Below, one piece after another: positions 54,156 to 64,000 of a DNA stretch of 64,000 bases. Below the pieces are notes generated by a model. It made no database searches. It saw only the letters and a list, made by a program, of their open reading frames with translations, and was not told the origin of the DNA. Position numbers and translations under genes: made by a program. Position 1 is the stretch's first letter. Each line of letters opens with the position of its first letter. Source of the stretch: Anaerococcus octavius (GTDB taxonomy: Bacteria > Bacillota > Clostridia > Tissierellales > Peptoniphilaceae); contig NZ_UFTA01000002.1 in NCBI RefSeq assembly GCF_900445265.1, positions 1,426,001 to 1,490,000 of the forward strand. Reading direction: 5' to 3'.

Positions 54156-55016
54156 ATGTACAAAAGAAAATCTGGAAAATCTAAAAAAAGAAAAAAAATA
54201 TTTAAATTACTTATTATTATAATAATAATTTTATTTGTTAGAGAAAAAATCAATGGTGGTAATCTATCCGATAGTTCTAGCTTTTTTAATAAGATTAGCC
54301 TAGGGGATTTGATCACTGATAAAAATTTAAAAACAGATGATTTTGATACTCTTAGAAAGAACTTAAAAAAAGAAACAGATTCCGGGAATAATAAAGCCGA
54401 GTGGATTTATGATAATTTTGATAATTTGCCTGATACTATGCTCTATTTAGCAGGAAATGACCCAGATACAATTGATTTTGTTTATAATTATCAAAACGGA
54501 ATTACGAATTTTGAGTTTTATCCTGGTGAGTCTGTAAATCTAGATAGAAAAACACCTTACTTTCTTCAATGGGACAATCGATGGGCTTATAATTCACTTG
54601 GTCAGTCAAATGTAGGAATTGCTGGTTGTGGACCAACTTCTATGGCTATGGCTTTAGCTCGCTTAACAGGTGATAATTCTATAACTCCAGATAAAATTTC
54701 CATAGATGCCAATGCATATATGGATGCAAGTGGAGTCTCCCGGTCATTTTTTAACGATGAGGCTAGTAAATATGGATATAGAGTTGTCGATATCTCAAAT
54801 GATAAAGATGCTATGATAGAAGCTCTAAATTATGGTCCTTTGATAGTTTCAGTTACTAGAGGCTATTTTACTCTATTTGGTCATATAGTTATTATTGACT
54901 CCTATCAAAATGGTAAATTTATAATAAACGATCCTAATAGCATTAAAAAAAGCCAAATATCTTGGTCATTTAATCAAATCCAAAATCAAATAGCTCATAT
55001 TTGGCTAGTCTATTAA
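54156..55016 (+). CDS. Membrane-anchored C39-like cysteine peptidase domain protein
   Basis: 286 residues. A very basic start and a single hydrophobic helix (LLIIIIIILFV, residues 19-29) anchor or export it. After a linker of about 110 residues comes the papain-like domain of the C39_2 family: TPYFLQWDNRW, Cys158 in GIAGCGPTSMAMALARL, His243 in FGHIVIIDS and Asp259 in FIINDPNS, the catalytic set. Such proteins are extracellular peptidases or amidases; the target is unknown. No transporter or bacteriocin gene is adjacent, so a role in leader removal is unlikely. Confidence 0.82.
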   Translation: MYKRKSGKSKKRKKIFKLLIIIIIILFVREKINGGNLSDSSSFFNKISLGDLITDKNLKTDDFDTLRKNLKKETDSGNNKAEWIYDNFDNLPDTMLYLAGNDPDTIDFVYNYQNGITNFEFYPGESVNLDRKTPYFLQWDNRWAYNSLGQSNVGIAGCGPTSMAMALARLTGDNSITPDKISIDANAYMDASGVSRSFFNDEASKYGYRVVDISNDKDAMIEALNYGPLIVSVTRGYFTLFGHIVIIDSYQNGKFIINDPNSIKKSQISWSFNQIQNQIAHIWLVY

Positions 55017-55060
55017 GGAAAATCTATTTGATAATCTAATTATACGTATATTTTAAATTT

Positions 55061-55098
55061 AATGGCTAATGTTTTTTATATAATCTCTATTAGCCATT
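55061..55098. terminator. Hairpin after the C39-like gene
   Basis: AATGGCTAAT and ATTAGCCATT form a 10-bp stem with an 18-base AT loop, 45 bases after the stop. T run weak. The rest of 55017-55457 holds only regulatory sequence. Confidence 0.55.
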
Positions 55099-55286
55099 AT
55101 AATATACTTTTCTTCATCATACTCAAATCTTATCCTTGTATGTCTATAATAATTTTAAGTCAAGCTAGCTTTATTATAAGTTTAAATTAATAATTTCAAA
55201 TTAATTTAAAAAATTTTCTAAATAATTTCATCGTAAGAACAAATCATAAAAATTATTTAGGTCAGCCTAATCTTTTTATTTTTTTG

Positions 55287-55316
55287 TTGGAATTTTTTTG
55301 TTACTTATATTATAAT
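55287..55316 (+). promoter_or_regulatory. Predicted promoter of the secreted protein/subtilase operon
   Basis: TTGGAA and TATAAT are separated by 18 bases, giving a leader of about 135 bases. Inside it AGTATGGCCATACT (55370-55383) is a perfect 14-bp palindrome, a possible operator. Confidence 0.5.
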
Positions 55317-55457
55317 ATTACTTATAAAATCATTACGTTAAATAAAATTGTTTATATATAAACTAAATAAGTATGGCCATACTATTTTTTAACTTATGAT
55401 TTTTATAAAAATATTATGCAACAAGCAAAAATAAAAAAATATAAAGAGAGGAATTTA

Positions 55458-57551
55458 ATGAATAATATAAATAATTCGAATAAATATAGGCTAACCAGCG
55501 TCCTAGCCTTGATGCTAATTTTTTCAAATCCATCAAGTGTATTCGCAAGTGAAGAAAAAGATTTCAATACAGACTATAATTTAAATAGCTTTAAAGCAGA
55601 CGAGGTTGATGAGAAATCAGTATCTAAAAATGACTTTTCTTCTAATAGCAATACACAAGCAACATATATAGACCAAAACGATGAAAATGTAAAAAATAAT
55701 AATACCAGTAAAAACGATTATAAGATCGAAGAAAAAGTATCAACTGATAATGAGACTACTGATAATATTCCAACAAATATCAGTGAGAAAAATAATATAA
55801 GTAACAATGATACTAAAGATTATATAAGTAATAGTGATACTAAAAATGAGGAAAATCCAACTGAGGATCCACAAATTTTAAGCGATGCTAAGGTGGAAGA
55901 AACTGAAGATAAAAATTTAATAACTGTTGTGAAAGATCCTACTTATCCAAGTTACATACCCTTAGATAAAATAGATCAAGACAAATACTATGTATTTGGT
56001 CAATATAAAAATAATAGAGAAGATAACGAAGATAGAGCTACTTATACTTTTTATATTGATAGAAATGACCCTTATCAAAAAGTTTACGTTCATTTAAAAA
56101 AATTTGATAGTGAAGGAAAAGAATTTGAAAAAGTCTATAAAATCGATTATAACGGTGAATTAAATATCAGAAAATTAGCTACAAACATTTCTAGAAATGA
56201 ATTAGAAATTTCAGCTTTAGATAAGAAAAACACTGGAGAAAGTACTTTTGGCATTGTAAAAGAAAACGATAATGTAGAAAGTCAAGATAATAAAACTACA
56301 ACTTATGACATACCCCTAAGAGCTCATCATACTACACATTTTTTAGACGCAGATACTGATAATGATATTCATTCTCCTGTTGTCGCTTCTGGTTTCTTTG
56401 GACAGGATATCACGCCTCCACAAGCTCCTAAGAATATTAACAAAGATGGAATAACATATGAGTATACTGGCAAGTCTACTGGTTTGGATAAATTTAGCGA
56501 AAATTATAAAATTCTTAAAGAAAATGGTGAAAGTTTTGAATATTATGTAGGTAAAGATAAGAAACAAAAAGTACAAGTAAAAAGAATAGGCGATCAATCG
56601 ATCATAGACATTACAACCTACGACCAAAACGGAAATATTTTAAAAACATATAAAGATGTTAAAGAAAATGACAAAATTTTAAATGACTTAAACCTATCCT
56701 ATGTAATTATCAATGAAAATCCTGTTATCTATTCTAACTCTAGTAAAATTTATTATTATAAAAAGTCTAAATCTAAGACTATTGATAATCCAAATGATAA
56801 GTCCACTGATAGTTCAAATCATAAAGATAACAATAAAGCTATTGATAATCTTACTGATAATTCGGATCAAAAGTCTAACGATAAAACTAGTAATGAGCTA
56901 GATGATAATAATGATAAAAAAGAAAATCATATAGATGAAGACTACAAAAAAGATTTTTTAGATAATCTATTAAGCTTATCTAAATTAACAAATGCAGAAA
57001 AAGAAAAGTACTTAGAAAGAATTAACTTGGCTAAATCTAACGGCGACATTTATAAAATCTATAACGAAGCCATTGATTTGAATAATTCAAGAAAGAAGAA
57101 TGAAGGCTCTAATATAGATGATACCCACATAATTGATAGTGATAAGTCTAGAAAAATAGATAATCATTCATCTATTAAAGATGAAACAAATAATAATGAT
57201 ACATCAGAAGCATCAAAAGAAACTATTGATAAAAATAAAGGAAGTCACGAAAATTCTAATAGCTTGAATAATAATCGTTCTCTAATTTATGTTCCAGATT
57301 GCTATAAATATATTAAAGAAGGTTGGTATCTTAAAGAAGATCTTATTAATGATTACCATAATCTTAAACAAGCTATATTCGAAAATCAATCTACATGTGA
57401 TGTTTTCCAACATTTATTATCTAATACTTCAAGTTTAAGCAAAAAATATTCTGACAAGTTAAGAGAAATGATAAAGCAATCTGAGTCATTGCGTGAAAAA
57501 GGAAAAATGGCTTTAAAAGAATATTGTAAGATTCTAGAAATAGATAATTAA
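55458..57551 (+). CDS. Secreted protein with GA-like three-helix module, function unknown
   Basis: 697 residues from the ATG at 55458 (AGAGAGG); the reading from 55416 is unsupported. A signal peptide ends about SVFA-S at residue 31. An Asn/Asp/Lys/Thr-rich region follows, then a folded part (about residues 160-440, YIPLDKIDQDKYYVFGQYK, DITPPQAPKNI). After short Asn-Asp-Lys repeats comes a segment at about 495-549 (LLSLSKLTNAEKEKYLERINLAKSNGDIYKI) that looks like a GA-type helical module as in albumin-binding surface proteins. No LPXTG. Probably co-transcribed with the subtilase 21 bases downstream. Confidence 0.7.
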   Translation: MNNINNSNKYRLTSVLALMLIFSNPSSVFASEEKDFNTDYNLNSFKADEVDEKSVSKNDFSSNSNTQATYIDQNDENVKNNNTSKNDYKIEEKVSTDNETTDNIPTNISEKNNISNNDTKDYISNSDTKNEENPTEDPQILSDAKVEETEDKNLITVVKDPTYPSYIPLDKIDQDKYYVFGQYKNNREDNEDRATYTFYIDRNDPYQKVYVHLKKFDSEGKEFEKVYKIDYNGELNIRKLATNISRNELEISALDKKNTGESTFGIVKENDNVESQDNKTTTYDIPLRAHHTTHFLDADTDNDIHSPVVASGFFGQDITPPQAPKNINKDGITYEYTGKSTGLDKFSENYKILKENGESFEYYVGKDKKQKVQVKRIGDQSIIDITTYDQNGNILKTYKDVKENDKILNDLNLSYVIINENPVIYSNSSKIYYYKKSKSKTIDNPNDKSTDSSNHKDNNKAIDNLTDNSDQKSNDKTSNELDDNNDKKENHIDEDYKKDFLDNLLSLSKLTNAEKEKYLERINLAKSNGDIYKIYNEAIDLNNSRKKNEGSNIDDTHIIDSDKSRKIDNHSSIKDETNNNDTSEASKETIDKNKGSHENSNSLNNNRSLIYVPDCYKYIKEGWYLKEDLINDYHNLKQAIFENQSTCDVFQHLLSNTSSLSKKYSDKLREMIKQSESLREKGKMALKEYCKILEIDN

Positions 57552-57572
57552 AAATAGTTATGGAGGTATATA

Positions 57573-60500
57573 TTGAAAAAAAATCATAATAAATCTATAT
57601 CCTTTATTTTAGCTTTATCAATGGTACTTAGCTTTGTAAGCCCATCTTTTGCATCAAAAACAATAAATCCTAAAAAAAATAGTGATTTGGTAAATATTAA
57701 TAGAAGCAAGCAGAAAAAGAGCAAAATTATCGATGATTATTTATCTAGCGAAGCTAGTATAAAGGCAGATATTGAAAAAGAAGTATATTTTATCGAATTT
57801 AATAAGAATGCAGATAAAAATAAAATAAAAAAAGTATTAAACTCAATCAAGGATACCAAAATCCTTTACGAATATAATATTATATTCAACGGATTAGCAA
57901 TCTCTACTTATCCAGAAAACATCGATTATATAAAAACTATTAAAGGAGTTGCAGATGTAGAAAAATCAGAAAAACTCAATCCTTTAATGGAAAATGCCAG
58001 AAGCCTAGTAAAGGTAGACAAGGCAAGTAACTATCTTAAAAATATCAATGCAATAAATCCCAATCTCGGCAAAAATTATGATGGAAGAGGCATGGTAATA
58101 GCCAATATAGATACAGGTATGGATGCAAGCCATAAGGCAATGAGACTCGATGATGATGCAAAAAAAGTCGCCAAGGTAAAATTAGATAACTTATCAGAAG
58201 CCGATAAGAACTTCTATATTTCAGAAAAGGTTCCACATTCAGTAAATTATCTAAATGGAGGAAAAATAACAACTGAAAAATACGATGACGGTTCAGATTA
58301 TCACGATCCTCATGGAATGCATATATCAGGAATTCTAGCTGCTAATGATACTATGGAAGATATTAATAAAGGTAAGGGAATCAGAGGTATTGCCCCTAAT
58401 GCTCAATTGTTTTCTTATAAGATGTACTCAGATGCTAGTGAGGGTTTTGCTGGAGATGAAACTATGTTCCATGCCTTTGAAGATTGTATAAAACATGATG
58501 TAGATGTAATTTCTATATCCTCAGGTTTTACAGGTACTGGACTTAAGGGAGAAAAATATTGGCAAGCAATCAGAACTCTAAGAAATCATGGCATTCCAGT
58601 TTGCGTTGCAACTGGTAATTATGCAACTTCCGCATCTAATTCTTCTTGGGATAGATATGCAAACAATGCCTTAAATATGACAGATACTGGAAATGTAACT
58701 AGAACAGCAGCCCACGAAGATGCCATAGCAGTAGGCTCATCCAGAAATACTAAAATCAATTTTGATGGAGTAAATATTGGTGGAAACGACTTTAGATATT
58801 CCAGAATAGGAGCTTTTTTTGATCCTAATAGTTTTAAAAAAGACAAGTATAAATTTATTTATTTAGGCAAGTGTCAAGATGATGATATAGCTGGCAAAAA
58901 CCTAAAAGATAAAATTGTAATCATGGATAGAATATACACAAAAGATTTAAAATATTCTTTTAAAAAAGCAGCTGATAAAGGAGCAGCTGGAGTTATAGTT
59001 GTAAATACTGTATCTTACTATAACCGTGATGATTGGGAAAGCCTTCCAGCTATGGGTTATGAAGAAGATGAGGCTACAAAAGTACAAGTATTTTCTATAT
59101 CTGGTATGGACGGTATAAAATTATGGTCAATGCTAACTGGAAGCTCCGACAAGGTTAATATCAAATCTAAAAAAGACTCAGACTATAGAATAGATATGAA
59201 TCTATATAACTCTCTAAAACCTAAAGTAGGAGAGGAAAAAGAACTTAATATTAAATTTTTAGATAAAAAAATTCCTTGGCAAGATGTTAATGTTCCTGCC
59301 GGATCTACTTCATGGGGACCTAGAGTAGATCTAATGTTAAAACCAGATGTATCTGCCCCAGGTAAAAATATATACTCAACTCTAAATAAAATAGACGGAA
59401 AAGATACCTATCAATATATGTCAGGTACGTCAATGGCTACTCCAGTAGTATCAGGTTCAACAGTTATTATTAGACCTAAATTAAAAGAAATGGTCAAAAA
59501 AACAGTTATTAAGAGTAGAGGAATAGATTTGGTATCCCTTACAAAAATAATGCTACAAATAACATCCACTCCTATGATAGATCCTCAAACAGAAGAAAAT
59601 GGAACTTATCTTTACGCATCACCTAGACAACAAGGTTCCGGACTTATCAATGTTGAGAAAGCTCTTAAAAATAATTTAGTAATTTCTTATGATCTAAAGG
59701 ACTCTAGTGGTCAAACAAACTCTTATGGAGCTGTCTCTCTAAAGGAAATAAAAACTAAGAAAAAAGATTTCAGAATTAATATTGATAATCCAACTAATAG
59801 GGATATCACTCTTAAAGTATCATCCTCCCCTATTACTACAGATGGAGAGATTAAAGTAAAAAAATTAGATGAAGAATATGATGAAAAGTCCAAAACTGGA
59901 ATTCATACAGTTAATGAAATTCATCCAAAAAAAGTTGACGGAGCTAAGCTAACCTTCGCTAAAAACGAAATAGTAATTCCTGCAAGAGGATCTTATAGTT
60001 TAGGTGCAAGCCTTGACGTTGGAAGCCTTGCTAACAAAAATAAATTCATAGAAGGATTTATAAACTTTGAGTCAAAAGAAGAAAAAGAAAATACTAGAAA
60101 GAATCCTCAACCTTCTCTATCTATGCCATTTATGGGATTTGCTGGAGACTGGAATAATGAACCTATAATCGATAAATGGGCTTGGGAAGATGGATCTCGT
60201 TCAAAGGGCATTGTAGGTTATGATGATGAAGGCAATCCAAAAATACCTGGAACCTTAAATAGAGGTCGAGGAGGAGAACACGGCATAGATTTATTTAAAC
60301 CAGCAGGAGTTATCCAAAATAGAGAAGATGATAATAAGAGCTTAGATCAAGACCCAGATTTATTTGCCTTTAACAATTCACAAGATTGGGATCTAGAATC
60401 CACTGGAGAAAGTAAACTTATCAAAGATTATGAAACAGATAGAGGCCTTACTCCAAGCCCACTCATTTTAAGATCTGCAGCTGATGCTAAAGTTTCTATA

Positions 60501-63431
60501 GTAAACAGTGATAATCCCAAAAATCAAAATTATTTAAAAGTACTCGATGTAGATCATTTTATAAAGGGAATCTTAAACTCTAAAAGAAATGACTCAAAAG
60601 GTATAAAGGGTTCTAAGCTAAAAGTTTATGGTGATCTGAGATGGGATGGATTAATCTATAATCCTCATTCAGTAGATAAATACGATAAAAATTATGTTGA
60701 AGGTAAATTTGAGCCAATAGCAGAAGGGCAATATTTCTATAAATTTGAATATAGACTAACCCCTGATTATCCATATCAGATCTCCTATATTCCAGTAAAA
60801 ATAGATAGAACTCCACCTGAGATTGTATCTGTTGATGCATCTAACCCTGATGAAATAAGACTTAAAATAAAGGATAGCTACCATAAGCAAAAAGAAGCCT
60901 ACAAAAATGAAACTATCTTTACCAGAGAACAAGAAAAAAATCCTCAAAAATTTGAAGAAGTTCCTAACAAAGTATGGTTTGCAGGAGCTGCCTTTGTAGA
61001 TGAAAATGGCGAAATATTAGATAAACTTAAAGTAGTAAATGTTGGAGAAAAAAATAAATATAACGGCTTTAAACTAGATAAAGATGGTAACAGCTGTTAT
61101 AAAATATTGGGAGCTAATAAAAATCTTTTAGGAAAGACAATAGAAATTGCTGCTTTAGATGGAGCTTCAAACTTTACTGATTTATATCAAGTTAAATTTG
61201 ACAAAAAAATTATAAACGGCAAACTAGGATACTCTACTGTAAAAAGCTCCTACGATCCTGATATAGATGACTATATTGAAGAAAAAAATTCAGCAGGAAA
61301 AATAGACGCCAAGTTATTAAAAAATATTAATACAAGTGAAAAAAAATCAGATAAAAATGAAGCTAATAGCTCTGCTAATTTAGAAGGAAAACCAAGTATT
61401 AATATAGATACTACTAAATCTACTATTGAATCACTTGATAATGAAGATCTAAATAGAATTATAAAAGTAAAAAAGATCAAAAAAGAAAATCCGTTAACTG
61501 GTATAAAAGAAGAAAGCTACGATTATGGAGATGAAAACTCCATAGATGAATATGGACTTCCAAGTAAATATCTTGATGGAAGTAAGATGGAATTTGTAGA
61601 TAATTCCCTAGATTATTTTAAAGATCATAACTATATAGGAAAGATTATATTAAATGCAAATGGTGGATTTGATATAGAAGGTGTAGTCAAAAACGTAAGT
61701 AAAGATGCTAAAATCTACTTTAGATCTACTGCTATGAAAAAAACTAACAAGCTAGGCCAAGTGAAGACTATCCCCTCAACATATAACGAAAAAGATAAGT
61801 CAATGTCATTCAATCTATGGGCAAATATAAATGATGTCGATAATAATAAAGGTATTGATTATAAGGGAGATATAGAACTATACGTAACCGATAAAAATGG
61901 TAGCAGCCAAAGTATCTATATAAGAATGCCTAAAGAAAAAATCTCTAAGAAGACAGAAGATAAAATACCAACTGTCGAATCTAATTATGGAAATATCATA
62001 GAGCTTGGCGGAGCTGACCTAAATCATGGATTAAAAGAGAAAACCGATGAGGCTGGCAATATTTATTATGAAATAAGTGATAATTTAAAAATTAAAAATG
62101 GATATGCAGTTAAAATAATATCTATAAATCCTGGAAAAACCGGATTAGAAGCCTTATCATCAAATATATATACTAACGATAGTAAAGATGTAGCAACTAA
62201 AACAGCTAATATAAAGACTCTTCAAGGCTTTACCATCTTAAGATATGAAGTCTATAAACTAGAAAAAAATTCTAATGGAGAAGCTATACTAAATGATGAA
62301 AATTTAGTAGAAGAAATTGGCAAAATTGTATATATAGATAAAGATAAAGTCCAACTTGATATGGATAATGATAGCTTTAATCCTTATACAAATGAAGATA
62401 ACGCTAATTATGGAGAACTTTACATTAGAAAAAGTCCACTAATTTTACGAGGAAAAGTAGGTGATAAAGGTGGATTTAACTGGAACTTTAGAATAAATGA
62501 ATCCATAGTTGATCAATATTTAATTTATGGAGATCTAAACAGTGATAATTCCAAAGACTTCGAAGTAAAAATAGATGCTAACGATGGTGATATCATGGAT
62601 TGGGCTGCCAAAGACTATATAGGTAACGGTGAGCCAGAAGGTATTAGATCACAATACAAGATATTTATTGACAATACTAAACCAGAAATTAGATTAACAG
62701 ATGAAAAGCTCGATAACAGTATCGGACTAAAATATGAGATTGACGGTAAAGATAAGGAAGTAAATTTATCTATAACAGATAAGATAGATAGTGGAAATCC
62801 TGGAAGAATTCAACAAAAATCAATTTTAGTAAATGGAAAAGAATACCAAGCTAATAGCTTATTAAATTCTTATGCTAATTACAATAATCCTGATCAAGTA
62901 GAAATTAAAGTTATTGCAACTGATTATGCAAGGAATACCAAAGTACAAATTTATAAGCTTGACTTAAATACAGGAAAAATAGAAAATGTCCAAAATCCAA
63001 AAGTAGAGGTCTTAGTAAATGCTACTACAAATGAAGTAAATTTAGGTGAAGACTTCACTCTTCCAGAATATGAAGGCGCAATACCTGAGGAAAAAGAATT
63101 CGCTGGATGGAAAGTTAGAGATGCTATCAAAAAACCAGGTTTTACTTTTAATACTCAAGCAAATATAGAAATCACACCAGTATTTAAAGATAAAGAAAAA
63201 GATTATGTGTCTTTAAATTTTGAATCCAATGGAGCGGATGGAGAGATTCCAGAAATGCAAGTTGTGAAAGGAAGCGAAATAAGCCTTCCTGAAAATACAT
63301 TCATAGCTCCAGATGGCAAAGAATTTGCTGGATGGCTTGTATCTGGAAATGAAGATATAAATAATCCAAAAGATAAAATAACAGTAAACGATAATATTAC
63401 AGTTACTGCTATTTGGAAAGATATTCAGTAA
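57573..63431 (+). CDS. Large secreted subtilisin-like serine protease (C5a peptidase/SufA type)
   Basis: 1952 residues, starting with TTG after TATGGAGG. Signal peptide to about residue 27 (SPSFA-S), a pro-region, then the S8 domain: Asp180 in IANIDTGMD, His247 in DPHGMHISG, Asn349 in ATGNYAT and Ser620 in SGTSMATPV; a PA-type insert lies between about 420 and 540. Fn3-like and unassigned domains follow. The last 150 residues are two InlB/Flg_new-type repeats (EFAGWKV, EFAGWLV). No LPXTG or other anchor follows, unlike many wall-linked relatives. It resembles cell-envelope proteinases that cut host proteins. Confidence 0.92.
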   Translation: MKKNHNKSISFILALSMVLSFVSPSFASKTINPKKNSDLVNINRSKQKKSKIIDDYLSSEASIKADIEKEVYFIEFNKNADKNKIKKVLNSIKDTKILYEYNIIFNGLAISTYPENIDYIKTIKGVADVEKSEKLNPLMENARSLVKVDKASNYLKNINAINPNLGKNYDGRGMVIANIDTGMDASHKAMRLDDDAKKVAKVKLDNLSEADKNFYISEKVPHSVNYLNGGKITTEKYDDGSDYHDPHGMHISGILAANDTMEDINKGKGIRGIAPNAQLFSYKMYSDASEGFAGDETMFHAFEDCIKHDVDVISISSGFTGTGLKGEKYWQAIRTLRNHGIPVCVATGNYATSASNSSWDRYANNALNMTDTGNVTRTAAHEDAIAVGSSRNTKINFDGVNIGGNDFRYSRIGAFFDPNSFKKDKYKFIYLGKCQDDDIAGKNLKDKIVIMDRIYTKDLKYSFKKAADKGAAGVIVVNTVSYYNRDDWESLPAMGYEEDEATKVQVFSISGMDGIKLWSMLTGSSDKVNIKSKKDSDYRIDMNLYNSLKPKVGEEKELNIKFLDKKIPWQDVNVPAGSTSWGPRVDLMLKPDVSAPGKNIYSTLNKIDGKDTYQYMSGTSMATPVVSGSTVIIRPKLKEMVKKTVIKSRGIDLVSLTKIMLQITSTPMIDPQTEENGTYLYASPRQQGSGLINVEKALKNNLVISYDLKDSSGQTNSYGAVSLKEIKTKKKDFRINIDNPTNRDITLKVSSSPITTDGEIKVKKLDEEYDEKSKTGIHTVNEIHPKKVDGAKLTFAKNEIVIPARGSYSLGASLDVGSLANKNKFIEGFINFESKEEKENTRKNPQPSLSMPFMGFAGDWNNEPIIDKWAWEDGSRSKGIVGYDDEGNPKIPGTLNRGRGGEHGIDLFKPAGVIQNREDDNKSLDQDPDLFAFNNSQDWDLESTGESKLIKDYETDRGLTPSPLILRSAADAKVSIVNSDNPKNQNYLKVLDVDHFIKGILNSKRNDSKGIKGSKLKVYGDLRWDGLIYNPHSVDKYDKNYVEGKFEPIAEGQYFYKFEYRLTPDYPYQISYIPVKIDRTPPEIVSVDASNPDEIRLKIKDSYHKQKEAYKNETIFTREQEKNPQKFEEVPNKVWFAGAAFVDENGEILDKLKVVNVGEKNKYNGFKLDKDGNSCYKILGANKNLLGKTIEIAALDGASNFTDLYQVKFDKKIINGKLGYSTVKSSYDPDIDDYIEEKNSAGKIDAKLLKNINTSEKKSDKNEANSSANLEGKPSINIDTTKSTIESLDNEDLNRIIKVKKIKKENPLTGIKEESYDYGDENSIDEYGLPSKYLDGSKMEFVDNSLDYFKDHNYIGKIILNANGGFDIEGVVKNVSKDAKIYFRSTAMKKTNKLGQVKTIPSTYNEKDKSMSFNLWANINDVDNNKGIDYKGDIELYVTDKNGSSQSIYIRMPKEKISKKTEDKIPTVESNYGNIIELGGADLNHGLKEKTDEAGNIYYEISDNLKIKNGYAVKIISINPGKTGLEALSSNIYTNDSKDVATKTANIKTLQGFTILRYEVYKLEKNSNGEAILNDENLVEEIGKIVYIDKDKVQLDMDNDSFNPYTNEDNANYGELYIRKSPLILRGKVGDKGGFNWNFRINESIVDQYLIYGDLNSDNSKDFEVKIDANDGDIMDWAAKDYIGNGEPEGIRSQYKIFIDNTKPEIRLTDEKLDNSIGLKYEIDGKDKEVNLSITDKIDSGNPGRIQQKSILVNGKEYQANSLLNSYANYNNPDQVEIKVIATDYARNTKVQIYKLDLNTGKIENVQNPKVEVLVNATTNEVNLGEDFTLPEYEGAIPEEKEFAGWKVRDAIKKPGFTFNTQANIEITPVFKDKEKDYVSLNFESNGADGEIPEMQVVKGSEISLPENTFIAPDGKEFAGWLVSGNEDINNPKDKITVNDNITVTAIWKDIQ

Positions 63432-63481
63432 ACATAAGTTTTTAGTAATTTAAGATTAAAAAGTTCCTTGTTACTTAATAT

Positions 63482-63512
63482 AAAAAGCTGGCATTTATTT
63501 GTCAGCTTTTTT
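63482..63512. terminator. Terminator between subtilase and hemZ
   Basis: AAAAGCTGGCA and TGTCAGCTTTTTT form a stem with one wobble pair, followed by T6 on the plus strand. Bidirectional use is possible. Confidence 0.8.
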
Positions 63513-64000
63513 AATTTGATTCAATCATCATATTTTTATCCCTTATAATATTTTCTATATTTTCTGTGTAATCACGTAAGTTACGAGCATTGCGATATTT
63601 TTTACCATTCATAAGCTTAGTATTAGCGTTCATACCCAGGCCAATGACATTTTCTAATTCTTCATTAATAATTATATTGTATCTTTGGGCTGTATTATTT
63701 TTTTGATATCCTACATTTTCCAAATTAGAAATAATATTTTTTTGACGGTAGAGATAGTAGGCTTTATAATAATTTTTTTCTGTAAAATCTTTTATGGTCT
63801 TGCTAATTATCAATGCATCTTCTATGGAACCTTTTTTATTATTTTCCCTGTATTTGCTACCGGATTTTGTAGCCAAAGCGTGAAATGTGATATTATCTGG
63901 CTGAAGTTTTTCTAATATCTCAAAGTTTTTCTCAAAATTTTTTGCACTTTCTCCAACAAGTCCAACTATAAAATCCATATTAATTATAAATCCTAATTCT
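63511..64000 (-). CDS. hemZ: Coproporphyrinogen III oxidase-like radical SAM protein HemZ (partial, C-terminal part)
   Basis: At least 162 codons, open to the window edge: upstream of the internal ATG at 63978 the frame continues ELGFIIN-MDFIVGLVGE, so the gene starts beyond 64000. NITFHALATKSGSKY, YYLYRQKNIISNLENVGY and VIGLGMNANTK match the HemZ branch of oxygen-independent coproporphyrinogen oxidases. The radical-SAM Cys cluster lies outside the window. Whether it makes heme here or acts on another substrate is unknown. Confidence 0.85.
   Translation of the reverse strand, partial: ELGFIINMDFIVGLVGESAKNFEKNFEILEKLQPDNITFHALATKSGSKYRENNKKGSIEDALIISKTIKDFTEKNYYKAYYLYRQKNIISNLENVGYQKNNTAQRYNIIINEELENVIGLGMNANTKLMNGKKYRNARNLRDYTENIENIIRDKNMMIESN

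Noticed and set aside
54156-55016. Bacteriocin leader peptidase (C39 of an ABC exporter)
   Set aside because: No ABC domain, no leader peptide gene and a single N-terminal helix; it fits the stand-alone C39_2 group.
1-64000. CRISPR arrays, tRNA or rRNA genes
   Set aside because: No regularly spaced repeats, cloverleaf sequences or rRNA blocks were recognised anywhere by eye.

Overview
The window is an AT-rich Gram-positive chromosome segment. Genes have strong AGGAGG-type ribosome binding sites, lipoproteins have signal peptidase II motifs, and HPr and BglG-type PTS regulators are present alongside many anaerobic sugar and amino-acid genes. The mix (sufCBDSU, larEBC, arginine deiminase, HemZ, a huge secreted subtilase) best fits the anaerobic cocci (Anaerococcus / Peptoniphilus / Finegoldia group). 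That placement is inference; no rRNA, tRNA or CRISPR array is visible.

Layout. 1-900: a chrA-type chromate transporter pair, cut by the window edge. 960-1191: a large imperfect palindrome bounded by two copies of a 17-bp hairpin. 1206-4138: a decaying locus with an intact RraA-like gene but gltS, a D-2-hydroxyacid dehydrogenase and a divergent LysR regulator all broken by frameshifts. 4169-8662: a DeoR-controlled four-carbon sugar-acid operon (regulator, DUF1537 kinase, PdxA2-type dehydrogenase, GntP permease). 8826-18174: transketolase, transaldolase, DhaK/DhaL, a class II aldolase and a galactitol-family PTS with its PRD regulator. 18333-24152: a sorbitol PTS operon (PRD regulator, GutM, IIC, IIBC, IIA, sorbitol-6-phosphate dehydrogenase) ending in a fructose-6-phosphate-aldolase-type protein. 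24242-26830: a frameshifted YitT-like gene, nagA, folA and a glutaredoxin-like gene. 26902-32582: a complete ribose operon under a LacI-type repressor.

33622-46705 is the most interesting stretch. A metal-type ABC importer and the nickel-pincer-nucleotide maturation genes larE, larB and larC (larC apparently read through a -1 ribosomal frameshift) lie directly downstream of two tandem LOR/SDH (ornithine-cyclodeaminase-like) genes. Those genes are translationally coupled to a ClpB-like AAA+ protein whose second ATPase domain has lost its Walker B acids and arginine finger. No larA is present. Arginine deiminase is divergent from this set, and a similar inverted-repeat box lies upstream of larE and in the clpB-like/arcA gap. 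I propose that the LOR/SDH pair is the client of the nickel-pincer cofactor and that the degenerate ClpB helps its assembly or activation.

46997-64000: the sufCBDSU Fe-S operon with a small membrane protein, HPr, the dipeptidase PepD, a membrane-anchored C39-like peptidase, a secreted protein with a GA-like three-helix module, a 1952-residue subtilase without a wall anchor, and the C-terminal part of HemZ.

Metabolically, sorbitol would become fructose 6-phosphate; the FSA-type enzyme could split it to dihydroxyacetone and glyceraldehyde 3-phosphate; DhaK/DhaL would phosphorylate the dihydroxyacetone; and transaldolase and transketolase link this to the pentose phosphates that also receive ribose.
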